Both the position numbers and the translations under genes were made by a program. Source: Fomes fomentarius (Eukaryota; Basidiomycota; Agaricomycetes; Polyporales; Polyporaceae). Taken from it: DNA of 64,000 bases. Under the pieces are notes generated by a model, which was not told the origin of the DNA, did not search any database, and was given only the letters and a program-made list of their open reading frames with translations. Shown piece by piece: positions 1 through 12,974 of this stretch (within the stretch, counting starts at the first letter, position 1; each line of letters begins with the position of its first letter). The stretch lies in the NCBI GenBank assembly GCA_022606135.1, contig JABYQN010000001.1:62001-126000 (forward strand). The letters run 5' to 3'.

Positions 1-281
1 TCATGACCGTCACCATATTTTTCTCTTGTGTCACAGACACCGTCGGCTCTCCGCGATGTACGCCATTCCTCTGGTCTGAGGACACCGGACAACGGGAAAG
101 CACAGTCCCATGATTGTATATTCTCGTAACCGCGGGCTTCTTGCGCTAGTGGCTGCACCCCCATTCTCAGCGCACCGTCTCCTGCTCTCGTGAAATACAC
201 GCACTTGCACGTTCGGGGCGACGCAGTGACGCATTGTTCTATTCTTAGCTCCCGTTTTCCCAGTCTGCACCGCCATGCTAA

Positions 282-2546
<2,265 letters not shown>

Positions 2547-3130
2547 CATGACACTCACTCGCGGCTTGCGCTTGAGCTTGAGCTTGAGCTTGGTGGGTTT
2601 GCGGATGGGTCCCGTCGGTTGTGCTTGCTTTGTTCTCTCCCCCTTCCTCGTCGTCCCATACCCTTTGTGCTTTATTCGCGACGATTGTCGTGCCGTCTGT
2701 TGTATCAGAATAAATCGCGTGTGTGGACTGTTGGGGGTGCGGTGCGGTGGTGATAATAAGGGGGTGGGTGGGGGTGGGTGGGGGTGGCAGGCGCATGTAC
2801 GGTTTTGATTTGCGCGTGCGTATCGATTAGCCATGTGGTAGATGCTGTTCTCGCTCTTGTTTGTAGACGTGTCCTCGCTCTTGCGCTGAGTGCACCGTGC
2901 AAGTTAGGAGTGGTGTTTTTTTGTGCTCGATGTAGTATCACTGGCTATGTGTGGCTGCTAGTACTAGTACTCTAACTTGGCATCATTTTTGGCGCGTCAC
3001 GACGCTCGCTCGCGGATGTTCGCAACTGTCAATCGTGGGTGACCGTACTACTAGCATTCATACTTCTCGTCGTGTCACACTTCGCTTGTGACTGGTCGTT
3101 TGTGGATGTTTGCCAACGGCTTCATCAAAT
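2547..3130. other. intergenic, 3' flank of the SRPK gene
   Basis: No coding exon is supported here. It begins with a short hexamer run of GCTTGA units (about 2565-2590) just after the SRPK stop, followed by a G-run tract at 2761-2788 listed separately. The overlapping minus-strand reading frames are low-complexity shadows of the SRPK 3' end. Confidence 0.6.
2761..2788 (+). repeat. G-run tract with G-quadruplex potential
   Basis: About 28 bases made of G runs of three to five separated by single T residues, ending in GGCAGG. At least four G runs of three or more with one-base loops fit the usual G-quadruplex pattern. It lies about 215 bp after the SRPK stop codon, on the coding strand, so it could be in or near the 3' UTR. 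Function is inference only. Confidence 0.6.
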
Positions 3131-3236
3131 ATGCCCGAAATGACCACCGATGACGTTCCCACGTCCGATGCCACCAGCATGTCAAGTTCTGGTCTGGATT
3201 CTCCTGGCTATGCGCCCACTCCTACAGCGCAGAAAG
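3131..3236 (+). CDS. possible small first exon, product unknown
   Basis: An ATG at 3131 opens a 35-codon Ser/Thr/Pro-rich reading frame (starts MPEMTTDDVP, contains GLDSPGYAPTPTAQ) that runs into a GTGAGC donor near 3237 with an acceptor CTAG near 3311. The next frame ends within about 20-35 codons in either phase. Base composition looks coding, but no domain is recognisable and no continuation is convincing. It could be a relic or the first exon of a gene broken further down. Low confidence. Confidence 0.2.
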
Positions 3237-3704
3237 TGTGAGCCCGATCTACTACATCTGTCTACACACCATCGTTTTGACTGACGCCTGTCGCGTCCTA
3301 CACTCGTCTAGTACTGGCAATAACGACGAAGATGAACTTTTGGCTCATCTATGAGTCGTCTAGTATTTCGAGGTATTATTCGACGGCCCGGGCCCTCCAG
3401 TGAAGTGAGAACAAAACGGAATTTGTTAATAAACTCCACACCTATACGACCAGGAAGATGCGGTCGATACATGCATATGAGAGTGGAACAAGACTCGCTC
3501 GCTGCTTGTTTTGCGCAATACTCGGAATTGCGACCCTACGTACAGTGAGGCGAAATCATGGATGTGAGTAGAGCTATGTACGGACTTTGTGGGTACTATT
3601 CCACGGCGGTACGGGATTAGTAGAGGTCGGAACGTGTCGCGAGTAGGGATGTAGACTCTGCTGCACTGGACGTTCCCGCATATGCGCTGAATGTGGATCC
3701 ACAG

Positions 3705-4324
3705 TCGGCGTGGAAATTCGGAAGGCCACATATCATCGCGACCGACATTGTACCTGGTGAGCCATTTTCGTCTCAACCGTGTGCAGCGTGCTTACTTAGC
3801 ACCTGCAATCAACTTTGCGTCTGAGTATCTGAACAGAAAGTTTTTGGAGCCTTGTTCACGTTCACAAGCTCTTCGAATACGCGCCGACACAGGAGACCTT
3901 CCCTGTTCCCTTCGTCTCTGGGGACATCTTCAAACCTGCCTTACTAGAACCCACCCTCCCTTCTACGCTCCGCCATTTCGGTCCGAAGCCCTCTAAGCTA
4001 TCTGACGTGGTGACGCTCACGGAGCTTCCCGGGTACGTCTCTGCGACTAGCATCCAGTGCGCCGTATTTCACGCCTTCAAGACAGAAGACGAACAGCTCC
4101 AACTCGCACGCGCCATCGCAAGCATCCTCTCGCATCAGCCTGGAGTGGCCGCGACGGCACGTCCAAGGCGGGGTAATTTCTCACTCTTCCCGGACGATAC
4201 TGTAGTGGACGGTCACCCGGCTGTAGCAGCAGGAAGCTGGAACTGTGAACAGCAGGGACCGCAAGGACTTTGCTGCATATGCATATGGTATGTCACCTTT
4301 CTGTGGGTGCATGTTCGACACTGA
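3705..4324 (+). pseudogene. relic of a SAM-dependent methyltransferase
   Basis: Translation of 3705-3751 and about 3833-4300 matches the middle and C-terminal half of the intact methyltransferase at 27336-28490. Shared pieces include VGVEIRKA, IATDIVP, FPVPFVSGDIF.PA, TLTELPGYVSA and EQLQLARAIASILS.QPG. The relic lacks the N-terminal exons, lacks about 27 bases inside the exon carrying the SAM-binding region (the stretch between RKA and IATDIVP), and loses similarity after SHQPG, where the family has its C-terminal HSPESW..LW segment. It lies on the plus strand while the intact copy is on the minus strand, as expected if it belongs to the inverted duplication described in the findings. Confidence 0.75.
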
Positions 4325-4605
4325 CTTCCTACCAAGTAAGGATGTAGATACTGCACTTCCGTCGTCATAAATCGTGAGATTCGCATTGACTTGCCACTAC
4401 GAAGGCTACCGCGTACGACATGCTATGTGGTCACAGCCTAATGGACTCTCAGGTTTGCTAGTAGTAAGTCTTGAGAGGACGATTTACTTGGCAAACTTCG
4501 CAGAAGTCGACACACGCTTGAGCTGAAGAGAGAACCCGATAGTAATTCATTTGATCTTTCAAGCATATACACGAGTCAGTACTTCGAGTCTGTCGAGCGA
4601 TTAGC

Positions 4606-6093
4606 CTAAACCTTCAGCTCCTTCGACACAGCCTTCCTGTCCTCCACCGGTCCTACGACAACGACAAGGCATGCCTCTAAGTAGAAGTAAGAGAGCCCGG
4701 CGTCGTTACCATAAGCAGCGTAACCAGACTGGACGGTGTTCAGAGTCTTCATCTCCGTCACCCAATGCACAGGAAGTTGGAGCATCTCGTAGCCATATTC
4801 GGTCTTGCCCATCTGCAATTTAGCAGCATCCAGACTGTCAGCATCGACATTGTCGATAGCGACGCCGCGTTCGTCTTCGATCAATCTGTTGAATACTCCT
4901 TCCACCTCGTCACCAAGGTCCGCAAGGTGATCCAGAAGGATCTTCGGGTCGCTGTCATCACGGGTGTCAGTCACGAAGCGCAGCTTTGGCTGCAGCCCAA
5001 GCGCTTCGAACGCGGCGAAGAGCGCCGCGTCGCTCCCCTTGAGGCACCCTGTCACCACCTCCAAGATATCCTTGGTCTGTTGATCCTTCCTACGGAACCA
5101 TTCCACGTGGCCATAGAACGAGGTGCGCGGGAAGGGGTATGTGTGGCGGAGTCCAAATCCAAGCGTCCCTCCTGCGGGGAGGAACGCCCCGTCACTCAGA
5201 ACCGCCTTGAGTGCGCTCTCGATGCTCGTCGTACTAGCGTTCTGAGGCTGAAGGACGTTCACAGCACGAGGAATGGCAGAAACTGGGGCGACGTCGGTAT
5301 CGGCCCAGAAGAGGTTGTACGTGATCGTGACGCGATGGCCGGAGATGATAGGGGTGACTTCGTGCTCGACGTCGCTGAAGAACGCAGCGTAGCCGATGCT
5401 GTTCGGAGCGTTCGCGAGGATCTCGCCAGAGTCGAACGTCCACTCCTTGCCATGATGGCGGAGGACGAGGGCGCCGCCCGAGTGCTCGGTGGGGAAGACG
5501 ACGACGAGGGATCCGAACATCTTGTCGCTAATAGGGGTGTCCTGGTGTGGCTTGAAGAACGCCCCTTCACCTGTGAGGGGTACCGAGTATTAGACGGTGA
5601 GCTTGTATCTAAGTTCGAGTCTGAGTGACATACCATAGACGTTGAGCTTGTACAGCTGTGCGGTGATACTGCGACGCGACTGCTCTCCCAAGAGAAGACT
5701 CGAGCGGACCACATCGAGCAGACCATCGTGTTGGGCATCGAAGCGGAGAACGAACTCGCTGGTGTCCATCTTGCCAGCTTTGCGGTACGTTTCGTCTATG
5801 ATGGTTTTGTCGTTCCTACCGAACATCGCCGGCTCGCAGGTAGCCTGAAGCTCGGCCAAAGCCTCTGGTTTCGCCAACGTTTTGCTGAGATTGACGAACC
5901 TGATGATGTGCGACATCTTAGTCTTCTTTGCCAGTGATGCGGGAGCTTTGAGGCAATGAAATACGCACTTGGGATGGTCTCTGCCGTAGTATAGGTCGAA
6001 GATGTCGACAGGCAGCTCGTAAGTTCCGCTGCAGTATGGAAGACCTTCGTCTAGCGTCGAGCGGAGGCGGTCGAGGGCTGGGATGGCGGTCAT
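4606..6093 (-). CDS. 2-oxoglutarate/Fe(II)-dependent dioxygenase family protein 1 (prolyl 4-hydroxylase-like)
   Basis: Coding exons run 6093-5969, 5899-5634 and 5570-4606 on the minus strand and give 451 residues. Both introns have GT..AG ends and the phases agree with two paralogues in this window. The metal-binding HxD is FFKPHQD (His139, Asp141), the distal His is in FFSDVEHEV (His200) and the 2-oxoglutarate-binding Arg is in SGHRVTITYNL (Arg210). These belong to the fungal Fe2OG oxygenase family distantly related to prolyl 4-hydroxylase alpha subunits; the substrate is unknown. The N-terminal 130 residues carry a conserved signature (YCSGTYELPV..FDLYYG) and ETYRKAGKMD. No signal peptide is seen. 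The start at 6093 was preferred to the upstream in-frame ATG at 6105 because paralogue 2 begins at the equivalent place. Confidence 0.88.
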
Positions 6094-6744
6094 GAAGCGT
6101 AACACTGGTAAGGAGAACTGGAGCTGAGATTTGGATGTAGTAGGGCATGTTGCATCGGCGGGGCCAGGACGTTTTATACTCGAACGATAGGTGTTATTCT
6201 TGGGTGCAAACCTAATTCATACGATGTGACTCCGATTGGCGTGCAGTGAAAGCGGGTGATTGCGAGCATTGGATAGCATAAAAATCTCCAGATGCATGCA
6301 GGTGTGCAGCATGTCTGTCCAAGACCGTCGGTTTCCACATTCATAGCGGAAGGGACTTCACCTTGCATGTTCGGAGTGATTCCAGAAGACCTTTGGCTCT
6401 GGATAGCTCGAAGTACTTACCCCAGAACGACATTACGTCCTCTTCTGCAATTGGTTGCAGAAGCCCGCGTTTCCCTTCTGTCAGAGGTCCATTTTAAGTG
6501 AACTTGGCACGAGGCAAGGACACTCTCACCCCGAGTCATCTGTGCCAGATATGGCAAGCTAGACGCGCAACAAAGTTGCCGAGCTACGTACCAATTGGTA
6601 CCTTATTCCATTCCGAGTCTGTGGGCTGACTCACTACATACATGTGTAGTAATAGAAGCAGCCGCGCTGTTTTGCGGGTGCGACCGAATCGTCCGCACTA
6701 CTCACATTCGTCCTGTCCGCCGAGACTAGAACACGGAGATCCTC
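6094..6744. other. intergenic, no supported gene
   Basis: Upstream flank of dioxygenase 1. Only short reading frames are present and none resembles a known family. It may hold the promoter of dioxygenase 1; no clear TATA box was recognised. Confidence 0.5.
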
Positions 6745-7017
6745 TTGCGCCACAGCGATGTCCGTCGACACCTGCACAATCTCCGTGCCACTCTGACCGA
6801 ACGAAGGCCGTTCCAAAGCAGAACGCTCGAGCTGCTCGTCCAAAAATTTGAGCTCTACTACGGGAAGAAGACCGCCCAGTGCCAGTATGTACCAAGCATC
6901 TCAAAGTATCGTAGCGGACGCGTCTCTCGATTACCTCTACATGAGCGTCTGCCTCGTTGTGTGCCCGACGGGATCCAGGTTTGTTCAAGGTCAACAAAAG
7001 GGGATGACGGAAGATAG
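6745..7017 (+). pseudogene. dioxygenase relic with a large internal deletion
   Basis: The frame starting near 6770 reads LRATLTERRPFQSRTLELL..KFELYYGKK, which matches the N-terminal exon of the dioxygenase family. Directly afterwards a different frame reads DASLDYLYMSVCLVV.PTG, which matches the extreme C-terminus (compare GNDAGLSYFYLEACLVVVVGP in dioxygenase 1). Everything between, about 390 codons including the HxD..H..R catalytic core, is absent. Orientation is opposite to the intact neighbour at 4606-6093. It cannot encode an active enzyme. Confidence 0.75.
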
Positions 7018-7559
7018 CCACTGCAATATAGAGAGATGGATTGCGACTCATAAGATCTGTGTGATGCAGGTAACGTGTACAGAAGAGATGACTATGAACC
7101 AAACACACAAGATATCGTGGTATCGCAAGGGCAAGCTGTGCTTGACGAGTCCCATATCACAATGCCGTGACTTCTGCGCAGAAAAAAATGGCCCCTCATG
7201 CTGCGTCGAGCACTTGATATGCATCTCAGAGCATGTTGATATCCGACCGGCGCGACGATCTCCTCAAACATACGCGCAGTATATGCATTCGATCCACTCA
7301 GCAGAGAACATCTGGATGGACGAGCCATGCGATTACCCGTATGTAGCATGGGAACGAGTATGCTGGCAGGTATGCCTGGGGAATGAGGGTACCAATCTGA
7401 TGACAGAATGCTTGAGGACATGGAGGAAATACTCTTCCATCACCAAGCGCATCATACACCATATAAGCGTTATTCTTCTGCAGCTACTATATCTCCATTG
7501 TACGACGACAACGAGCATATCAGGCAATAGGGGTGGAAAATAACGATTATGACCGACAA
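7018..7559. other. no supported gene
   Basis: A long frame continues from the dioxygenase relic to 7543 but has no domain and Cys/His-rich low-quality content. It looks like read-through into non-coding sequence. Nothing else was recognised. Confidence 0.4.
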
Positions 7560-8040
7560 GAATGGAAGGGGAAGAGAGAGATTGAGATGATTGTAGTGGG
7601 GACTCACCAAATCAGCGGAATTTCAGAACAAGCTTCTCGGTCACTCCAGACGTTACCAGCTTGCCATGCCTGCCAGCGCTCAACATTGTTGGACCAAGGG
7701 AGAGACCACAGCGTAAAACAGCTTGCCGTATGGTGACAGTTGGGAACAGCGGATATTCACACCATCACCCGCTTTGTTCTAATTATGAAACATAACATAT
7801 TGAGTAGAAGCGGAAGAAACAGAATACTCACAGCTCTGCATGACCATGCTGAAGTGAAGCCCGAACACCCAGAAATCTGGTGCTGTAGAGTTGTCTGGTA
7901 AGACTACAGCAGCCTGAATAAGCGAAGAGAGCGTGTCTCCAAGCGCACTTACGTAATCAATGCGACCAAACTGCAGTGAGCGCTTCGGCGGTTGAAACTT
8001 GATGCGAACCACAACCCTCGACAATTCAGTCAACTAATAT
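7560..8040 (-). pseudogene. unidentified gene X, left copy (probable relic)
   Basis: Read on the minus strand, there is an exon-like segment ending FQPPKRSLQFGRIDY then GTAAGT (about 7955). A second lies between CAG and GTGAGT (TAPDFWVFGLHFSMVMQSC, about 7830-7910). A third segment (YGKLFYAVVSPLVQQC, then frame-broken) ends at GGTGAGTC near 7605. The same three blocks occur on the plus strand at 29060-29480 with different base changes, which shows they belong to one duplicated gene. I do not recognise the family. Frame breaks in the third segment suggest decay, but a missing exon join cannot be excluded. Confidence 0.45.
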
Positions 8041-8306
8041 CAATGACTAGTGACCGACCAGCTTTGCTCATCTCTGACGGGATCTTGTGAGGAGAATCTA
8101 GGCTGTTCGAAAGCTGAACATCACTCTGCCGGTTATTAGGAACAAATCCGGGGTTGCAACCCCGTACAGGCAACCCGCCTTCGGAATGTTGTACGCAAGG
8201 CCGAATAGCAATCCTCGTCAGTCGGATATATCTGCGGATGTGAGTCTATCCGTCCACATTAGAATGGGGTGACCTTCGAGTTCTGCCCGTCTCCCTAAGC
8301 TCATGT

Positions 8307-8315
8307 GTATATAAG
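8307..8315 (+). promoter_or_regulatory. TATA box of protein kinase copy 1
   Basis: GTATATAAG lies about 130 bp upstream of the ATG at 8443. The duplicated kinase at 24962-26156 has the same element in its promoter (minus strand, about 26272-26281), which supports functional use. Confidence 0.55.
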
Positions 8316-8364
8316 AAGAGGCTCTCTGGCCCCTAAGTCCCACCTCCCTGAGTCTTCATCGTCG

Positions 8365-8408
8365 TTCCAGGTGAACACACTTCCTCGCTGTTCCAGGTGA
8401 ACACACAA
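8365..8408 (+). repeat. tandem duplication in the 5' leader of kinase copy 1
   Basis: GTTCCAGGTGAACACAC occurs twice, separated by TTCCTCGCT, between the TATA box and the start codon. Kinase copy 2 has the unit only once (near 26218-26234). The unit contains an AGGTGA sequence that could act as a splice donor. Confidence 0.7.
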
Positions 8409-8442
8409 TATCATACACCGCACCTCAGCATCAGTCGCCGCC

Positions 8443-9473
8443 ATGTCGTTCGCCGCTGACTCCATCCCCAACTTCAGCGGCTGTGCCGTTGTTAACCGCT
8501 ACTTGCTTCTCGAGATCATCGGTTCGGGTACCTTCGGCGTCGTCTACCAGGCCGTCGACCTCCACGCCTGTCCTACCGAGGAGCCATACCGCGCCATCAA
8601 AATCATCTCAAAGGTCGGTTGGAATCCCCAACAGATCGCGCTCATCCGCCGCGAGGTCGCGTTCCACAGCGCCGTCTCCGATCACCCGAACATCGTGGGT
8701 CTCCGCGACGTGTACGAAGACGACACATTCCTGTACATCGTCCTCGACTACCACTCTGGGGGAGACATGTTCGAGCAGATTTGCGAGGAGGCGTACATGC
8801 ACAACGACAACCTCCTCCGCACCGCGTTCCTCTCGCTCATCGACGCGGTGCAGGCGTGCCATGACGCTCACATCGCCCACCGCGATCTCAAGCCGGATAA
8901 CGTCCTGACGAGCAAGGACGGTTCGCAGATCTACCTCGCCGACTTCGGTCTCGCGACGAGCGAGCACATGGTGGACAATTTCGGGTGTGGTAGTCGGGAG
9001 TATATGGCTCCTGGTATGTTGCCCTTCCCCCGCAATCTCCCTGCTTGATCCTCACCATCATTACTTCTACAGAGTGCGCTGGGCCCCAGCCCTACTCTCC
9101 CCAATCGAGCGACGTTTGGGCGCTGGGCGTGATCTTCGTGAACATGATCAGCTGCATCAGCCCATGGGAGGAGGCATCGGTCAAGGACGCGTGCTTCGCA
9201 CAATTCGTCAAAGACCCGCAGTTCCTGTACGACTCGCTCCCCATCTCCACCGCCGCGTACGCCATCCTCCTCCGCATCTTCACGCTCTGCCCGCTCCGTC
9301 GCGTCACACTCCCCATCCTGCGCAAGATGGTACTCAGGGCCGATACGTTCTTCCGGGCGCCGGCTCGGACTGCCACCGCGGCTGCCGTTGAGAACGACGG
9401 CACGAAGCAGAAGGAGTACTGCGCGGAATACGCGGAGGAGGTTATCAAGCCCTGCGACTACGTGTATCAGTAG
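8443..9473 (+). CDS. serine/threonine protein kinase (Ran1/Ksp1/Vhs1-like), copy 1, C-terminus shortened
   Basis: Exons 8443-9013 and 9073-9473 give 323 residues. Seen: glycine loop IIGSGTFGVVY (27-35), Lys53 in AIKII, HRDLKPDN with catalytic Asp148, DFGLAT with Asp167, YMAPE across the intron, DVWALGVIF, and a final helix region with LCPLRRVTLP. The pattern resembles fungal Ran1/Pat1- and Ksp1-type kinases that govern nutrient and meiotic signalling; the exact orthologue is not settled. A TAG at 9471-9473 ends the frame inside a Gln/Pro repeat. Kinase copy 2 continues there for about 50 more residues, and sequence after this stop still resembles the copy 2 tail, so this copy has a premature stop. 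The catalytic domain is untouched and probably functional. Confidence 0.85.
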
Positions 9474-9990
9474 CAACCGCAGCCACAGGTGTACGCCCAG
9501 CCCCAGCCCTACCAGTATGCCTACCAGGCAGCCGGAGATCAACAACTCCACTACTAAAGAGTCGCCCAACTCCTAGTCGGACACAAAGTCGTACTCTCCA
9601 CTCTCGACCGGCGGCGCCTGGAGCGCCGAGACCTACACCCGGTCGCCGAAGCTACCAGTGCCTCCATAGACGGATCATCGTACACCACTACGTTGTCCGA
9701 TTCGTTCATGCGATCCCAGGAGGCTCGCTGGGATGAAGGGTGGTGATTGCATGCCATGGTGCAGAGATTCTTCGAGCACTATCCGACGGAGTCTCCGGAT
9801 ACGTGTTCGGATCAGCCAGTGTTCCCCTGATCTGGTTTTCGAGACCTCTTTCGCCATGCATGTACTTACACCCAAACAACCATCGACGTTGCGAGGATGG
9901 TACATCATATTCGCACAATAATCTACAAATATCCCTGCGCGATCCAAGTTACCGTATGCCCCTCGTTCATCTTGTGTCCTTGAAGAACTC

Positions 9991-10647
9991 AAACTTGCGA
10001 AGGGGGACACATAAGTGTGGCAGAATGAGTGAAGATAGTAAGTATATGTCAACTGGGGAAGTGAATACCTTTCAGCTATGCCCCAGTGTGAAGCTTCTCA
10101 GTCGACAGTCAGTATCTTTACTAATTGGCGAGCGATGGAACAAGTGTTATGTAGCGAGACGGTCCGCTCATATCAGAGATCTCCGCTCCGTCTTGACTCA
10201 GAGCACGATAGCTATATTGATTTTGCTGGTATGCTACCTACGAACAAAGCTGAAGACACTGGCACTGTGAACTTTGTCTGATGCTTGATGACGACTCCTC
10301 GTCGCAGTTCTTTTGACGATAACCTTTACTGTTAGAAAGGTCATATTAGCATTGTTGGGTGATAGGTGGACAAGCCTTCGTAACTGGTCAAGGTCACTAA
10401 GTTATCAAGAGGCTCAACGATGACAGTATAACATAATATTCACCAAGGACGCAGAAGGCAGAGTAAGGGCGCTTGGACTCGGAGTTCCCCGAATACTTTC
10501 CACGCCCATGGTACTACCTGGCAGACGGACTCGGAGTCATCCAATTAGACTTCTTTCCTCTGATCACGCTAGTAGCCTGCCACAATACTCTCGATTGAAG
10601 GTGGGTCTCATAGAGAGTACGCGAAACAACGCGATCACGACTTACTA
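9991..10647. other. intergenic, no supported gene
   Basis: A plus-strand frame (9740-10270) crosses from the duplicated 3' flank into this stretch but is low complexity and not conserved in the second arm. I see no other structure. Confidence 0.5.
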
Positions 10648-11095
10648 GTGATCAGGCCTCCAAAAATCGATGTCAATCAGCAACGACACCGTATTTCCAC
10701 GATCGCACTTCCTGTTGAGTCGTGGAACCCCATCCTTACTCATCTGCCCAAGAGAGATATCGCTGCTCTCGTGCTGGTGAACAAATGGCTCAATGATATC
10801 GGGAGTCCACCCCTCTATCACACGGTATTCCTCAAGACACCCCGAGCGGCGCAACTGTGCGCGCACACACTCTCCGCCTCTCCACAGTCTCAAGTCTTCC
10901 ATCGCAACCATGCACTGCTGGTTCACTCTTTTGAGTGCAGGAAGGGGGCCGTGCAGAAACCGCTCGCCGATAGACGTGGCCCGCAGCATGATAGCTATGG
11001 TCAATCTTGAGCGAGTCGTCCTGCCAGTGGACATTCACTCCTATGTGTTGATCGCCGTGGTTCATCTACTTCTTACCACCCGCTTGGGCAACTGA
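10648..11095 (+). pseudogene. F-box protein fragment
   Basis: The frame at 10648 contains LPVESWNPILTHLPKRDIAA and LVNKWLNDIGSPPLYHTVFL, a typical basidiomycete F-box followed by the LYHTV motif that opens the LRR-like region. After about residue 95 (HALLVHSFECR) the frame leaves homology. A second frame from about 10960 (SPIDVARSMIAMVNLERVVLP) looks like its continuation, implying a frameshift near 10945. The gene then stops at about 11093, while family members run to 400-500 residues. F-box proteins are adaptors of SCF ubiquitin ligases. Confidence 0.6.
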
Positions 11096-11758
11096 CCGAG
11101 CCGTAGCATGCGGTCTAGAGAGACGACATGGGACCACAAGAAGCGAGACTCACCCGTGTTAAAATTCTTTGCGAGAATGCTGTCCCATGCCCGAATGCGC
11201 CGACCGCTATGTCTGTCCACAAAGATAGCAATGAGTGCGACGGTGCCAGCGTGGCTGCGAACGCAAGAAGATACCCTGTGCCATTTCTTTATGAGCAATG
11301 TCTGCCCTTTCAATACGTTGGAAGGCCCAGTAAAGACACGTCGATAGAGTAGAGCTGAACAGTTTGCGAGTCGTCAAAGTATGAGCTCAAATACCATAGC
11401 TCAGCATGAAGGAATGCTGAGATCGAAGCGACAACAGCGTCTCGTACCCGGAGCAGCATGCTGACACTCAGAATGTTAATACATGAGTGTATATTATGGT
11501 GGGAGGACATGGTGGTTCCTGGTAACAGCGCGAAGGGCCTTCCGAAGCCGAAGCGCGCATGGCGTCTAGTACTACCCGACCATCCTCGCAACGAAAAACG
11601 CGAAGATGTTGAACTATAGCACCCAAGCTGTGATAGCCACAAGAGCTACATGCAATGACTCATTCCCAGATATCCCCCCATGATCGTACAGTTGTATTCC
11701 CAGTCTTCAGTATACCTCCCAAGTCAGCGCGCATCGACCCTTCAAGTTCACCCTCAAC
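11096..11758. other. intergenic, no supported gene
   Basis: Only short overlapping frames on both strands. No recognisable domain, repeat or promoter motif was found. Confidence 0.5.
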
Positions 11759-12551
11759 CTATTGCTCGTCATCGGATGGCGGATCTTGCGAGTCCTCCTC
11801 ATCCTCCTGAATAACACCCAATGTCTCCGAAGGCAGTCCAAGCTTCTCTCTCACTAGTGCAAAGTTGAGATCGTTCTGACACACCGCATGCTTCTCCTCG
11901 CCGTCGAGCACCGCGTCAATGTACTGCTTCTCTGCGTCGTACAGACGTCCGAGTGGCGAGAGCTCCTCGCGCGCCCGATCGACGATACAGTCCAACGCGT
12001 ACTCCGCCTTCCCGCCGTTGTCCAGATATGCGGCAACGAGCTTCGACGACGCGTCTGACGCGTCTCGCAGCTTAGAGAGTTGGTTGGAGATGGTGGCGAC
12101 GGAAGGGAAGTCTTTGTGCCCGGCGTCCTCGGTCTGCACGGTGTCTTTGATTGCCTCGAACACGGCAACATAGCCACGGTACACGGTGTCTCCTGCTGGA
12201 GCGTCTTCAGATGGGGCAGAGGGTCCAATCTTTGCGCGCACTGCGGCAGGGAGGTAGTGGACGGCGGTGTCTATGTGGGCGTAGTCGATGGGAAGGACGC
12301 TTGTGATATCTTCTGGGACCCCATCCTGCGTGTCCAGCAGTGACTTAGAGAGCTCATAGCGGAGCTCCGCAGAGTCTAGCCAACCGCAAGGGATCGCAGA
12401 TGAGAGACGGCTCAGACGGGGCAGTGAACAATGAGAGACGCGGCGATGCACCGCAAACAGACCACTCACATTCAAGACGCTCCTTCATCCTCGGCGACAA
12501 CCAACCCTCATAGCAATGTCCACACGTACAGCCTGTCTTCTGATCAGTCAT
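11759..12551 (-). CDS. conserved fungal protein of unknown function (Cys-rich N-terminus, GWLSPRM motif)
   Basis: Exons 12551-12470 and 12375-11759 (intron GTGAGT..CTAG) give 232 residues. The N-terminus is MTDQKTGCTCGHCYEGWLSP, a CxCxxCxxGWLSPRM pattern I recall from basidiomycete proteins where it often follows ankyrin repeats. Further conserved-looking parts are VHYLPAAVRAKI, GYVAVFEAI, YLDNGGKAEYALDCIVDRA and CQNDLNFALVREKLGLP. The C-terminus is acidic (DEEDSQDPPSDDEQ). No ankyrin repeats precede it here, so it is either a stand-alone version or a truncated member. Role unknown. Confidence 0.7.
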
Positions 12552-12974
12552 GTTATTCGAGGAGTGGCGGCGTAGCGATGCAGAGGGAGAAAGTTGAAAG
12601 ATAGGAACGGAGAGCTACGGCGGTTCTTATAGCAGATAAGATTAGCGCCCATCCGGTCTCGGACCAACAAGGCTTCGCAGTGGCATAGGCCTGTAGCTGT
12701 AACCTTACTGCTCAGTTGATCACCTGGAGCGATCCATAAAGTCATTGCAACCGAGCCAATGGTCTTGTGAAATGGACTTGCAAATGCTGTGGTCGTGAAT
12801 GAGGCGCTAGTGTACAGGTACCAGTAGGCGCTACCATGTGAGTTGTGCTTCGTGGCGCACTTGACTTGTATTCCGAGTTCGGCGTAGATGTCTCTGCTAT
12901 ATGCAGTAACAATAGCTCCGAGGGTACAAACGGCAGAAGTCCAGGTAGATCTATAAGTCCGATTCGTCTCTCGT

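Larger units (their letters stand above)
8128..9990. repeat. left arm of a 1.9-kb inverted duplication (protein kinase unit)
   Basis: Promoter, coding region and 3' flank match the reverse complement of about 24535-26470. Anchor matches: TTAGGAACAAATCCGGGG near 8138 pairs with 26435-26455, the whole kinase body matches, and ATCCCTGCGCGAT near 9930 pairs with about 24578-24595. The arms have diverged by many substitutions and small indels. Confidence 0.85.

Noticed and set aside
9740..10270. Plus-strand frame of 176 codons after kinase copy 1
   Set aside because: Not open in the duplicated arm and without a recognisable domain.
12548..12551. Overlap of the P450 frame stop with the next gene start as translational coupling
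   Set aside because: The P450 frame only reaches this point because its normal stop is lost; coupled translation of this kind is not expected in a nuclear fungal gene.
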